Positions 8,187-16,365 of a stretch of DNA of 64,000 nt are shown piece after piece. A program made the translations under genes and the position numbers. Origin of the DNA: an uncultured Bryobacteraceae bacterium (GTDB lineage: Bacteria; Acidobacteriota; Terriglobia; Bryobacterales; Bryobacteraceae); assembly GCA_938003835.1 (NCBI GenBank), contig CALKXJ010000013.1, positions 124,001 to 188,000 on the forward strand. Reading direction: 5' to 3'. The notes beneath the pieces were generated by a model. That model was not told the origin of the DNA. It saw only the letters and a program-made list of their open reading frames with translations, and made no database searches. The first letter of the stretch is position 1; the number at the start of each line of letters is the position of its first letter.

Positions 8187-8769
8187 AGAGTGGCTCCAAG
8201 AGGTTCACCGAGCAGTGAGCCGGATGGGCCGTCAAGCTCCGGAAGCGGAGCCGGGAGTGACCGCAAGGTCATTCCGGATGAGCGCACCGGGGCAAAGGCG
8301 GAACATCCAGGCAAGCTTCGCCAACTCGGAGCGGCCGAGCGCTACGAGCCGAAGGGGGTAAAACCCCGACGGGGAGCGGCGGTCGCCGAGAGCGAGCGGG
8401 CGCATCAAGCTCACCGGGGGAGCCGGCTCCGGCAATGAACTGCCTCGTAAGTGGCCAGTTGCGAGGCAGGGAGTCGCGGCAGGGCGAGCCCGGTGGAAAG
8501 ATGCGTGGAGGCAACGGGGCAGGCCAGGAGCGATGACCCCTCCGCGGGCCGGCTCGCAAGAGCTGGGTCGCTGGGGGCGAGCGAAAGGCCGTTCCAAGCT
8601 TCCGGCTTCTCTCGGTTTGGGGCGAAGGCGCTGCACTTGATCCTGAGCGCTCCAAAGGCCCCGGGAGAGAGGCAACGCCCGAGCAACCAAGGCCGAGGGC
8701 CACGCCCGGGCCGTGCATGCCGGCTGGCGGGGACACTGCGGAGTGGGTCACTTGGAGCCACCTCTTTTG
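8186..8769 (+). ncRNA. candidate large structured non-coding RNA (about 580 nt)
   Basis: The two ends pair. 8190-8200 is the exact complement of 8751-8761 (11 bp), and four more pairs follow past a bulged C (8186-8189 with 8763-8766). Nested inside are 8212-8217 with 8734-8739 (6 bp), 8218-8223 with 8720-8725 (6 bp) and 8224-8226 with 8716-8718. Local hairpins include 8236-8241/8246-8251, 8254-8262/8267-8275 with a GCAA loop, 8325-8329/8335-8339, 8355-8358/8364-8367, 8440-8447/8462-8469 and 8549-8555/8560-8566 with a second GCAA loop. The 3' side runs into CTCTTTT. GNRA loops on this strand set the orientation. No reading frame here resembles a protein. I find no RNase P, tmRNA, SRP, 6S or group II domain V signature, so the family is unknown. 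Confidence 0.72.
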
Positions 8770-8796
8770 TCGCCCCGCTTTCTCTATCCCAGAGGA

Positions 8797-9675
8797 TCAG
8801 CGCACCCCGGCAGGCACCGCCCTGTTCTTCGCCTGGGCCACGTAGCGGTCCACGTAGGCGGCCAAGGCCTCCTCGAGCGGTCCCCGCGTATGAGTTTCCT
8901 GTCGTATCTTCAGCCCTTCGACAGACAACACAGGCAGCAGGCCACGCGTGGTCGAAGTGATGAACACTTCGTCGGCCTTCTCGAGATCGCCGAGCCGCAG
9001 CGGTTTTTCCCCGATCGTGATGCCCGGCACACGGATCTCCTCGAGCAGGATCTCGCGCGTGACGCCGGGCAGGCATCCGGAGCTCAGCGGCGGCGTCCAC
9101 ACTTGGTTTCCCTCGGCGGTGAAGATGTTGGCTGAGGTGCATTCGCTCACCTCGCCGCGCTCGTTCAGCAGGACCACCTCGTCGAGCCCTCTCGACTGCG
9201 CCTCTTCGAGCCAGGTGAGGTTGTGCGACCAGGAGAGGATCTTTGTCCCGGCGAAGGGCCAGGCCGCGAAGCGTGCGTTGGGCACTACGCCGAGCCGCGC
9301 GCCGGCGCCCCACTCTTTGAGGTTCGTGGTGAAGGCGATCAGATCGAAGTCCCGGCTGATGGCCGGGCCTTCCCAGAGCCCGCCGCGGTTGCGCACGAGG
9401 ATGACGCGCAGCGTCGCATCATAGGCGCCGTTGGCCTCCACGAGCTCGAGCAGCGGCTTCTCGATCTCCTCGATCGAATCGGGGAACGGAATGCGCATCA
9501 GCGCGGCGTCCCGGCGCATGCGCCGGTAATGCCGCTCGAAAGCGAACAGAACGCCGCGAATAACGCGGACAGTGGAGAACACGCCCCAGCCGTTCATCAG
9601 GCCCACTTGGCCGGGAGAGAGCAGGACTGCGCCGGAGTCGCAGATCTTGCCGTTGTGCAGCAAGTAGCGGTGCAT
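8797..9675 (-). CDS. class IV (fold-type IV) PLP aminotransferase / aminodeoxychorismate lyase-like
   Basis: The 292-residue enzyme belongs to the fold-type IV PLP family (branched-chain aminotransferase, D-amino acid aminotransferase, PabC). Visible signatures are GLMNGWGVFSTVRV near residue 26, RHYRRMRR, the TKILSWSHNLTWLEEA segment bearing the PLP lysine, EVSECTSANIF and SGCLPGVTRE. The reaction cannot be chosen from sequence alone; a PabC-like or D-amino acid role is as likely as BCAA transamination. TAGAAT lies nine bases before ATG with no ribosome site, suggesting a leaderless transcript. It faces the structured RNA tail-to-tail, so it is not that RNA's target in cis. Confidence 0.85.
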   Translation of the reverse strand: MHRYLLHNGKICDSGAVLLSPGQVGLMNGWGVFSTVRVIRGVLFAFERHYRRMRRDAALMRIPFPDSIEEIEKPLLELVEANGAYDATLRVILVRNRGGLWEGPAISRDFDLIAFTTNLKEWGAGARLGVVPNARFAAWPFAGTKILSWSHNLTWLEEAQSRGLDEVVLLNERGEVSECTSANIFTAEGNQVWTPPLSSGCLPGVTREILLEEIRVPGITIGEKPLRLGDLEKADEVFITSTTRGLLPVLSVEGLKIRQETHTRGPLEEALAAYVDRYVAQAKNRAVPAGVR

Positions 9676-9716
9676 CTTGGCTTCATTCTAGCCGACGCGG
9701 CGCCCGCGCGCCGCAC

Positions 9717-10547
9717 CTAACGCCAGTTCGGAAATGCATCCCTGAGGTTTCGGGCGGTCTCCCGCAGCAGGTCCGGGACGCGCCGGGCGCGGCGCAGCAG
9801 GGCGTGAAGCAAAGCCTCCAGGGCGCTCTCGTCACCCTCGAGCCACTCCGGGGGGATGCGCCGGCAGGCGTCGTCGATGACCTCGTCGGGAAAATGCACC
9901 ACGCGCTCCAGCCAGGGCTGGAAGTCATCCAGGGAGCGCACCTGACGATAGACGGCAGGACGGAAGTAGAGCCCGGCGCGAGGCGCATCGACGAAGTCCC
10001 AATGCGGCCCGTTGAAGATGAAGCCGTGGTCGATCATCTGGGCGACGAAGGCGAGGCGCGCCGGCGTACTGGCGCCCGGCGCCCACTCGCGCACCGTCGA
10101 GCGGAAAAAGATGGCCTGGCGTACGTCGGCATTTCCGGTCCACTTGTCGAAGACCAGCGTGCCCAGGAAGTCGCGCAGGTTGACGACCCTCTCGAGCAGC
10201 AGGTCAGGTACGAAATCGTAGACCGCCAGCCGGTCGGGGTCGCCCGGGAAGCGGGAACCGAAATGCCGGCCGGCTTCGACGCTCAGGCGCCGGCCGCCGA
10301 GCTGGATGAAGAGCTCCGGATTCTGGGCCAGAAAGGCGGAGGTGAATTCGACGACGGCCGCCGCCGGTGCGGAGATCTCCAGGTACTCGAGGAAGACCGA
10401 GGCGATTAGCTCGTTGACGAGGATGCGGCGGTGCTGCGGGTTGTTCCGGAACTTGACGACATAGAAGTGGCCGTCGTCAGCTTCGACCAGGTGGGCCTGG
10501 GCGCCCCCGCGCATCTTCCGAACCAGTCGCCGGGCCAGAACGGGCAT
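9717..10547 (-). CDS. HipA-like kinase domain protein
   Basis: A 276-residue protein resembling the stand-alone HipA-like kinase family (HipA_2) rather than full HipA. Kinase-like landmarks can be read: a phosphate-loop-like GGAQAHLVEADDG, K32 in VVKFRNN, the catalytic-loop analogue FDKWTGNADVRQAIF, and MIDHGFIFNG in the position of the metal-binding Asp loop. There is no N-terminal HipA subdomain and no HipB-type antitoxin. In HipA the target is a glutamyl-tRNA synthetase; here the target is unknown. TAGATT 12 bases before the start may be its -10. It is divergent from a 73-codon gene across 53 bases. Confidence 0.78.
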   Translation of the reverse strand: MPVLARRLVRKMRGGAQAHLVEADDGHFYVVKFRNNPQHRRILVNELIASVFLEYLEISAPAAAVVEFTSAFLAQNPELFIQLGGRRLSVEAGRHFGSRFPGDPDRLAVYDFVPDLLLERVVNLRDFLGTLVFDKWTGNADVRQAIFFRSTVREWAPGASTPARLAFVAQMIDHGFIFNGPHWDFVDAPRAGLYFRPAVYRQVRSLDDFQPWLERVVHFPDEVIDDACRRIPPEWLEGDESALEALLHALLRRARRVPDLLRETARNLRDAFPNWR

Positions 10548-10600
10548 CGAGGATCGAGTAATCTAGTCGTTTACCACACGGAGGGAGGCTGACAGAAGGC

Positions 10601-10822
10601 ATGGACCAGGAATCGGTTACGCTGGCGGCGCCGGTGCGCAGCAAGGACGAGCTCGCCCTGGAGCTCATGAAGTTCATCTCGATCACAACAGGGATCGGCA
10701 AATCGGCGCCGGCCGCCGGCTTCACCGGCAAGACAGCGCGAAGCCCGGAGGAGCATGCCGAGGTGCTGATCCAGTTGTTCGAGCGATGCCGGGCGATTCT
10801 GCACAAAGAACCCGGCGGCTGA
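10601..10822 (+). CDS. small protein of unknown function
   Basis: I do not recognise the family. The 73-residue product is a mostly helical soluble protein (DELALELMKFISI, SPEEHAEVLIQLFERCRAIL) with a Gly/Lys/Ala-rich middle. ATG follows a purine-rich leader (GGAGGGAGG at 10580-10588, AGAAGG at 10593-10598). It is transcribed divergently from the HipA-like kinase gene and could be its partner, but nothing in it looks like a DNA-binding antitoxin. The following gene is convergent. Confidence 0.65.
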   Translation: MDQESVTLAAPVRSKDELALELMKFISITTGIGKSAPAAGFTGKTARSPEEHAEVLIQLFERCRAILHKEPGG

Positions 10823-10875
10823 TGCGCCCGGTGGGCCGGCGCAGCCTGCTGCGCTCCGCCGGAAAGGCCGCTCAC

Positions 10876-11373
10876 CTAGCGGCGCGCCTTCCGGGCGGCT
10901 TTCTTGACGGCCTTTTTGGCCGCTTTCTTCGCGGTCTTCTTGACGGCTTTGGCCACCTTTTTCGCCGTCTTCTTCGGCGCGGCTTTCCTGGCTGCGGTCT
11001 TCTTGGCCGCCGCCTTCTTGGCCGCCTTCTTCTTTGCGACGGCTTTCACCGCCTTCTTGCTGGCCGGGGCCTTCTTCGCTTTGGGTCGGGCCTTCCGGGA
11101 GGGGGCCGGGGCCTTGGCGACGGGCTTCCTGGGGGTGGGAGCGACCTCCGGCGCCGGCGGTTCGGCCGGAGGCGGAGGAGGGGCCTCGGCGGCGGGTGGG
11201 GCGGCAGGCACCGCCTCGGCGGTGCGGGCTGGCTCCATCACGATCTGTGCCTCTTCCTCCTCGTCGTGCTCGTACTGCACGATTTCGGACTCGATCTCGA
11301 CGGGACCTTCGTCAAAGCCGCTCTCTTCCCACTGGTCGGGGTCCGCGGGGAGAAACAGAACCTGCGCCATCAT
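10876..11373 (-). CDS. histone H1-like Lys/Ala-rich protein with acidic N-terminus
   Basis: Three regions are obvious in the 165 residues. Residues 1-50 are acidic (ESEIVQYEHDEEEEAQ), residues 55-85 are Pro/Ala-rich, and the last 80 are repeats of KKAAKKAAAK/KKTAKK type like the tail of histone H1 and bacterial H1-like nucleoid proteins. It probably binds DNA or RNA by charge; the acidic head may shield the tail or recruit a partner. ATG 11373 is chosen because CAGGAGG precedes it by six bases, and a second in-frame ATG follows directly. The low-complexity tail is encoded by repetitive GCC/AAG codons, so length variation between strains is likely. Confidence 0.85.
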   Translation of the reverse strand: MMAQVLFLPADPDQWEESGFDEGPVEIESEIVQYEHDEEEEAQIVMEPARTAEAVPAAPPAAEAPPPPPAEPPAPEVAPTPRKPVAKAPAPSRKARPKAKKAPASKKAVKAVAKKKAAKKAAAKKTAARKAAPKKTAKKVAKAVKKTAKKAAKKAVKKAARKARR

Positions 11374-11404
11374 TGCAGCCTCCTGTCGCGCGTGATCACC
11401 AGAT

Positions 11405-11432
11405 AGGATAACGCGTTTTGGGTTGGGCGCAA
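11405..11432 (-). promoter_or_regulatory. putative promoter of the H1-like gene
   Basis: On the minus strand TTGCGC (11427-11432) and TATCCT (11405-11410) are 16 bases apart, about 30 bases before the start codon. The stretch is less GC-rich than its surroundings and has a run of A/T (AACATTTTTTGTG on the plus strand) just upstream. Confidence 0.5.
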
Positions 11433-11632
11433 ACATTTTTTGTGGACTTCGTCTTCTTGGCCGGCTCCTGCTAGACTGAAGAACGGGGCTTGCGTTGGAC
11501 CACTCCTTGCCCGTCGCTGCATCACGGGCCGGAAGTTCTCCCGCGATCCGCTGCCGGCGCAGCGCCTTCGCAACGCCAGTTTTCAAGCGGCTGAGAAGCC
11601 GGGGCCCTCGAGGAAGGAGGAACCGAGACGCT

Positions 11633-11821
11633 ATGGCAGGACGCGGAAGAACGAGTTTCCAGAAGCGCCAAAAAGAACAGGCTCGTCTCGAGAGGCGCCA
11701 GCAGAAGGCCGCCCGTAAGCTCGCCCGGAAGGCCGCCAAGCAGAGCCAGCAGGGTTCGGCCGACGCGCCGGAGGAGTTCGAACCTCTGTCGGGCCTCGAG
11801 CGCCATCCCACAGGCGGCTAG
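11633..11821 (+). CDS. small basic protein
   Basis: A 62-residue protein with a strongly basic helical N-terminal two thirds (TSFQKRQKEQARLERRQQ, then RKLARKAAK) and an acidic/neutral tail (DAPEEFEPLSGLE). Small basic proteins of this style are conserved and functionally unassigned in several phyla; nucleic-acid or ribosome association is a guess. ATG 11633 is preferred over an upstream frame start at 11495 because AAGGAGG (11614-11620) precedes it and the extension is arginine-rich noise. About 150 bases separate it from the nearest -10-like TAGACT (11472-11477). Confidence 0.7.
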   Translation: MAGRGRTSFQKRQKEQARLERRQQKAARKLARKAAKQSQQGSADAPEEFEPLSGLERHPTGG

Positions 11822-11830
11822 CTTCGCCGT

Positions 11831-13249
11831 TCAATCGGCCAGCACTTCTTCCAGGGCCAGCCGCGCCGCGAAATAACCGCACATGCCGTGCACGCCGGGG
11901 CCGGGCGGGGTGGCTGCCGAGCACAGGTAGAGCCCCCGCAGGGGCGTGCGGTAGTGCCGCCAGGTAGGGCGGAAGAAGCTCTGGCGCAAGTCCATTCTGC
12001 CCGCGCCGATGTCGCCGCCGACGTAGTTGGGGTTGTGCCGCTCCAGGTCCGCCGGCGACATCAGGTGCCGCGCCAGAATCAAGTCGCGGAAGCCGGGCGC
12101 AAACCGCTCGACCTGGTTCTCGATCTGCTCCAGCCGGTCGTGCGGAGAGGCGTTTGGGACATGGCAATAGGCCCAGGCCGTGTGGCGGCCCGCCGGCGCC
12201 CGGCCGGGATCAAAGAGGCTGGGCTGCACCAGAATGACGAAGGGCCGGCCCGGGTGGCGGCCGGCAAAGACCTCTCGCTCGGAATGGGCGATTTCGTCGA
12301 GGCTCCCCCCGAGGTGCACCGTAGCCGCCAGCCGGCACTCCGCGGCTTTCCAGGGAATCGGTGCGGCGAGGGCCCAATCCAGCTTGAAGCAGCCCACCCC
12401 GTACCGGTAGCGGGCCAGGCGCCGCCGATAGGTCTCCGGCAGCCGGGGACCGGCGATCTCCAAAAACGGGCGCGGTGCCAGATCGCACAGAACCGCCCGG
12501 CTGCGCGGCAACTCCTCAAGAGAGCGGACGCGTACGCCGGTGACGACTGTGCCCCCATGTGCGGCGAGACACCTGGCGAGCGCCGCGGTGAGCCGCCGTG
12601 CGCCGCCCCTTGCCAGCGGCCAGCCGGCCACATGGGCCAAAAGGCCAAGCAGCAGGCCGACGCCTGTGGTCAGCGGCCGCTCCAGCGGCATCATGGAGTG
12701 CGCCGCCAACCCGGCAAAGAGCGCGCGCGCTCGCCGGCCGCGGAACCGCGTCCGTGCAAACCAGCTCGCCGGTTGCAGAGCCCAAAGCCCGAAGCGCGCC
12801 AACGCGACCGGCTCGGTCGGCCAGGCAAACGGGCCGAGGACGTTTTCGCCGATCCGCGGCCACAGCTCCACGAGACGCTCCATCAGCTCCCGGTACGGGC
12901 CGCTGTCGACGCCCAACTGCGCCGCCGTGTCCTCGATGGAAGGCCACAACAGGACGGCTGTGCCGTCGTCCAGCGGGTGGGCCAGGGCGGCGGGCGGGTG
13001 AACCCACTCCAGTCCCCTCCGCTCGAGCTCGAGCGCGCGAAGGAACGGAGAAGCCACCGCCAGCGGGTAAACCGTCGAGCAAATGTCGTGCAGCAGCCCG
13101 GGCAGCGTAAATTCGGCGGAGCGCACTCCGCCGCCAATGGTCTCTTCCGCCTCGAGCACGATCACCGAGCGGCCCGCGCGCGCCAGGGTGATGCCCGCAG
13201 CCAGTCCGTTCGGCCCGGCGCCGATCACCACTGCATCCGGATCTCTCAC
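11831..13249 (-). CDS. NAD(P)/FAD-dependent oxidoreductase, phytoene desaturase-like
   Basis: The 472-residue flavoprotein has the dinucleotide-binding GAGPNGLAAGITLARAG (residues 10-26) followed by VLEAEETIGGGVRS, and ends with GLYLCSAATPPGPGVHGMCGYFAA, the FAD-binding C-terminus seen in CrtI and PYROXD2-like proteins. Overall resemblance is to the PYROXD2 branch more than to authentic carotenoid desaturases, and no crtB-like gene is nearby, so a carotenoid role is not supported. It overlaps the upstream FG-GAP gene by four bases (ATGA), which makes one operon. Confidence 0.85.
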   Translation of the reverse strand: MRDPDAVVIGAGPNGLAAGITLARAGRSVIVLEAEETIGGGVRSAEFTLPGLLHDICSTVYPLAVASPFLRALELERRGLEWVHPPAALAHPLDDGTAVLLWPSIEDTAAQLGVDSGPYRELMERLVELWPRIGENVLGPFAWPTEPVALARFGLWALQPASWFARTRFRGRRARALFAGLAAHSMMPLERPLTTGVGLLLGLLAHVAGWPLARGGARRLTAALARCLAAHGGTVVTGVRVRSLEELPRSRAVLCDLAPRPFLEIAGPRLPETYRRRLARYRYGVGCFKLDWALAAPIPWKAAECRLAATVHLGGSLDEIAHSEREVFAGRHPGRPFVILVQPSLFDPGRAPAGRHTAWAYCHVPNASPHDRLEQIENQVERFAPGFRDLILARHLMSPADLERHNPNYVGGDIGAGRMDLRQSFFRPTWRHYRTPLRGLYLCSAATPPGPGVHGMCGYFAARLALEEVLAD

Positions 13250-14898
13250 CCCTCAGGCTCCTCCACCCGCAGGATCTGGTCGGCCTGAACGCCTTCGAGC
13301 GTCTGTAGCTTGCCGCTGGGCCAGCGGATCTCGATCGAGGCCACCGCCTCCTCGGCGCCGAGCCCGAAATGCACCCGCTTGTCGCTCGAGGACATGAAGC
13401 CGACGCTCGTCGTGACGTGGTTGTAGAGCTGGCGGCCGGAGGCGGTGGTGACCTTGATCTTCGTCCCGATGCCGTCGCGGTTCGATTGGCGCCCGCGCAC
13501 TTCAATGAGCAGCCAGTGGTTGCCGCCGCCGGCCGTGTTCAGGAGGATGCGCGGCCTGGCGTTCAGCGACGTGACCACGAGGTCCGGCCAGCCGTCATTG
13601 TTCAGATCGCCGAAGGCCGAGCCGCGCTGGAAGCCCACCCGCAGAAAATCCGGCCCCATGGCTTCGGAGACGTCGACGAAATACTTGCCCTCGATGTTAC
13701 GGAACATGGTGTCGTGCTGGGCGGCATTAGCGGCCAGATAATCGACATCGCCGTTTGCAGAGTACAGGTCTTTCCAGCCGTCGTTGTCGTAATCGATGAA
13801 GCCGTTGCTCCAGCCGGAGCGCGTCTCGCTCAACTGGACCAGGCGGGTGGCCGGCGTGATGTAGCGAAACATTTTGCCGCGCTGATTCTTGAAAAGCGCC
13901 CAGGTCTGCCGCATCAGGTTGTTGTAGAAGATGTCCACCCAGCCGTCGTTATCGTAGTCCTTGGCGTCGCAGCCCATCGAGGAGACGGTCAGGCCGGAGT
14001 CGTTGTAGGCGACGCCGTACAGCAGGCCCACTTCCCGGAAAGTTCCGTCGCCCTGATTGAGATAGAGAAAGTTGGGCTCGGTGTCATTGGCGATGAAGAC
14101 GTCCGTCCAGCCGTCCTCATTAAAGTCGGCAATGCCAATGCCCATCCCTTTTCCCAGTGCCTTGGCGAAGCCGGACTTCTCGGTTACGTCCTCGAATTTG
14201 CCGTTGCCGAGGTTGCGATAGAGCCGGTGCGGCACCGGCGGGTAGGTGCTCGGATGGCAATAGAAATCGACGCCGTCGTGACGGACGCAGCGGCGGTCTT
14301 TTTCCGGGGTCCACAACGTGTAGTTCGACAGCACCAGGTCGAGCCACCCGTCGCGGTCGTAATCGAACCAGGCGCCCTGCACGCTCAGCGTCTCCGCCGG
14401 CTTCGCCGCCAGGCCCGACTCGTCGGTGACGTCGCGGAAGGTGCCGTCGCCCAGGTTCCGGTAGAGCGTGTTCTTGCCGGTGTTGGCGATGAACAGGTCG
14501 ACAAAGCCGTCGTTATCGTAGTCGCCGGCGGCAACGCCGTAGCTGAAGTCGATGTGCTCGCCGGTGAGGCCTGCCGCCCGAGTGACGTCCTCGAAGGTGC
14601 CGTCGCCGCGGTTGCGTAACAGGCATTGATAAAACGACGGATCGGTCTTCTTGTTCTCGGGAAGCTTGGCGCCGTTCGTGAAAAAGATGTCCATCCGGCC
14701 GTCGTTGTCGTAGTCGAAGATGGCGACGCCGCCGCACATCGGCTGGGGGAAATACTTGCGGCCGGTGAAGTTGTTGTTGGTGATATAGGCGAACTGGGAA
14801 CGCGGGGCGATGTCGACAAACCGCGGCTCGGCGCCGGCTCCAGCGGCCGCCAGCAGGATCAGGCCGACCCCCTGTTGCACCCGGACGGGCAATCCCAT
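13246..14898 (-). CDS. exported FG-GAP/VCBS repeat protein with ASPIC/UnbV domain (CRTAC1-like)
   Basis: The 550-residue protein has an N-terminal signal peptide and a seven-bladed-type propeller built from FG-GAP repeats. Each blade carries a calcium-loop DxDxDG motif (DYDNDGRMDIFF, DYDNDGFVDLFI, DYDRDGWLDLVL, DFNEDGWTDVFI, DYDNDGWVDIFY, DYDNDGWKDLYS, DLNNDGWPDLVV). The last 110 residues are an ASPIC/UnbV domain (NWLLIEVRG-like, GIGTKIKVTTASGRQ, VHFGLG, IEIRWPSG). Such proteins are plentiful in Acidobacteria and are thought to bind extracellular ligands. TACGAT 12 bases before ATG may be the -10. Confidence 0.92.
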   Translation of the reverse strand: MGLPVRVQQGVGLILLAAAGAGAEPRFVDIAPRSQFAYITNNNFTGRKYFPQPMCGGVAIFDYDNDGRMDIFFTNGAKLPENKKTDPSFYQCLLRNRGDGTFEDVTRAAGLTGEHIDFSYGVAAGDYDNDGFVDLFIANTGKNTLYRNLGDGTFRDVTDESGLAAKPAETLSVQGAWFDYDRDGWLDLVLSNYTLWTPEKDRRCVRHDGVDFYCHPSTYPPVPHRLYRNLGNGKFEDVTEKSGFAKALGKGMGIGIADFNEDGWTDVFIANDTEPNFLYLNQGDGTFREVGLLYGVAYNDSGLTVSSMGCDAKDYDNDGWVDIFYNNLMRQTWALFKNQRGKMFRYITPATRLVQLSETRSGWSNGFIDYDNDGWKDLYSANGDVDYLAANAAQHDTMFRNIEGKYFVDVSEAMGPDFLRVGFQRGSAFGDLNNDGWPDLVVTSLNARPRILLNTAGGGNHWLLIEVRGRQSNRDGIGTKIKVTTASGRQLYNHVTTSVGFMSSSDKRVHFGLGAEEAVASIEIRWPSGKLQTLEGVQADQILRVEEPEG

Positions 14899-14949
14899 CG
14901 CCTACGGTCCATCGTAGTACGGGCAAGGGCGGCTTCAGGCGGCGCCCCG

Positions 14950-14955
14950 TATAAT
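14950..14955 (+). promoter_or_regulatory. -10 box of the M20 peptidase gene
   Basis: A perfect TATAAT, 21 bases before the ATG, with the ribosome-site candidates AGGGAGGG and AAGGG between. No good -35 is seen 16-18 bases upstream, so the promoter may depend on an extended -10 or an activator. Confidence 0.55.
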
Positions 14956-14976
14956 TCAGGGAGGGATTCAAGGGCT

Positions 14977-16353
14977 ATGTCCAGTTCCGTCGACGCTTAT
15001 GTAGAGAGTAACCGGGCGAGATTCCTCGAGGAGCTTGAGGCGTTTCTGCGCATTCCAAGCGTGAGCACGCTGCCGGAGCACCGCGCCGATGTCGCCCGCG
15101 CGGCCGGCTTCGTCGCCGGGGCGCTCGAAGCGGCGGGCCTCGAGCATGTGGAGGTGATCCCCGCCGGCGGGCATCCGCTGGTCTATGCCGACTGGCTGCA
15201 CGCGCCCGGCAAGCCCACCGTGCTCTGTTACGGGCATTACGACGTCCAGCCGCCTGATCCTTTGGAGGAGTGGCACAGTCCGCCGTTCGAACCCACCATC
15301 CGCGACGGCAACCTCTATGCCCGCGGCGCCGCCGATGACAAGGGGCAGATGTACATGCACATCAAGGCGGTCGAAGCGCTCCGCGCGGTCCATGGAAGGC
15401 TGCCGCTGAACGTCAAATTCCTGATCGAGGGCGAAGAGGAGGTGGGCGGCGCTTCGATCGCCCGCTACGTCAAGGAGAACCCGGAGAAGCTTCGGGCCGA
15501 TGTGGCGCTCGTCTCCGATACCGCGCTCTACGCCCAGGGCATCCCGACGCTGTGCACCGGCCTGCGCGGCCTGATCTACTTCGAGGTCGATTCGCGCGGG
15601 CCGGCGCGGGACCTGCATTCGGGCCTGTACGGCGGCGCGGCGCCGAATGCCGTCTTCGGCCTGATCGAGTTGCTGGCGAAGGCCAAGGATGCGGGCGGCG
15701 TGATCCAGATACCGGGCATCTATGACGATGTGGTGCCCCCGGCGGAGGCGGAGCTCGAAAGCTGGCGGCGCCTGCCCTTCCGCGAGGAAGATTTCCTGCG
15801 CGACGAGGTCGGCTCGAGCGCCCTGACCGGGGAGGCGGGCTATTCCGTGCTCGAACGCATCTGGGCGCGCCCGACCTTCGAGGTGCACGGCATCGCCGGA
15901 GGTTTCACCGGCGCGGGCGCCAAGACGGTGATCCCGGCGCGGGCGACGGCGAAGGTCAGCATCCGCCTGGTGCCGCGCCAGGATCCGGAGAAGGTTTCGG
16001 CCGCCTTCGAGCGTTTCGTCAGGGAGAATACCCCGCAGGGTATCGCCACCGAGGTGCGCGTGCTGTCAGCCAGCCCTGCCGTGCTGGTCGAGACCGACCA
16101 CCCGGCCATCCGCACGGCCGCCGCGGCGCTTGAGGAGATTTTCGGGCGGCCCACCGTTTACATCCGCTCCGGCGGCTCGGTGCCCATCGTGGGTGACCTG
16201 AGCCGGCATCTGGGCATTCCCACGGTGATGATGGGAATGGGCCTGCCGGACGACGGGCTTCACTCCCCGAACGAGAAATTCCGGCTCGAGAACTTCTACA
16301 CTGGCATTAGAGCCGTGGCAAGCTTCTTCGAGCGCTACGCTCAGGCGGCCTGA
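14977..16353 (+). CDS. M20 family metallodipeptidase
   Basis: A di-zinc exopeptidase of 458 residues, of the type that cleaves small peptides in the cytosol (CNDP/DapE-like M20). Metal ligands and catalytic residues can be read in order: GHYDVQPP (H87, D89), GAADDKGQ (D120/D121), EGEEEVGG (glutamates 153-155), VSDT, and a C-terminal PDDGLHSPNEKF with the last histidine. The dimerisation lid lies between about 215 and 330 (DLHSGLYGG at its start). No signal peptide. The frame is open upstream, but ATG 14977 has both a ribosome site and a TATAAT. It is followed by murJ after 12 bases. Confidence 0.93.
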   Translation: MSSSVDAYVESNRARFLEELEAFLRIPSVSTLPEHRADVARAAGFVAGALEAAGLEHVEVIPAGGHPLVYADWLHAPGKPTVLCYGHYDVQPPDPLEEWHSPPFEPTIRDGNLYARGAADDKGQMYMHIKAVEALRAVHGRLPLNVKFLIEGEEEVGGASIARYVKENPEKLRADVALVSDTALYAQGIPTLCTGLRGLIYFEVDSRGPARDLHSGLYGGAAPNAVFGLIELLAKAKDAGGVIQIPGIYDDVVPPAEAELESWRRLPFREEDFLRDEVGSSALTGEAGYSVLERIWARPTFEVHGIAGGFTGAGAKTVIPARATAKVSIRLVPRQDPEKVSAAFERFVRENTPQGIATEVRVLSASPAVLVETDHPAIRTAAAALEEIFGRPTVYIRSGGSVPIVGDLSRHLGIPTVMMGMGLPDDGLHSPNEKFRLENFYTGIRAVASFFERYAQAA

Positions 16354-16365
16354 AGGGCCGCGGGG

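Noticed and set aside
8157-8751. Possible proteins of 93-170 codons inside the structured RNA region
   Set aside because: Overlapping frames of similar length occur on both strands, none with a ribosome site or coherent composition, while the helices span the whole interval.
8186-8769. RNase P, tmRNA, SRP RNA or group II intron as identity of the large RNA
   Set aside because: I looked for the RNase P P4 strands, the tmRNA tRNA-like ends and tag frame, the SRP GGAA domain and intron domain V; none is present.
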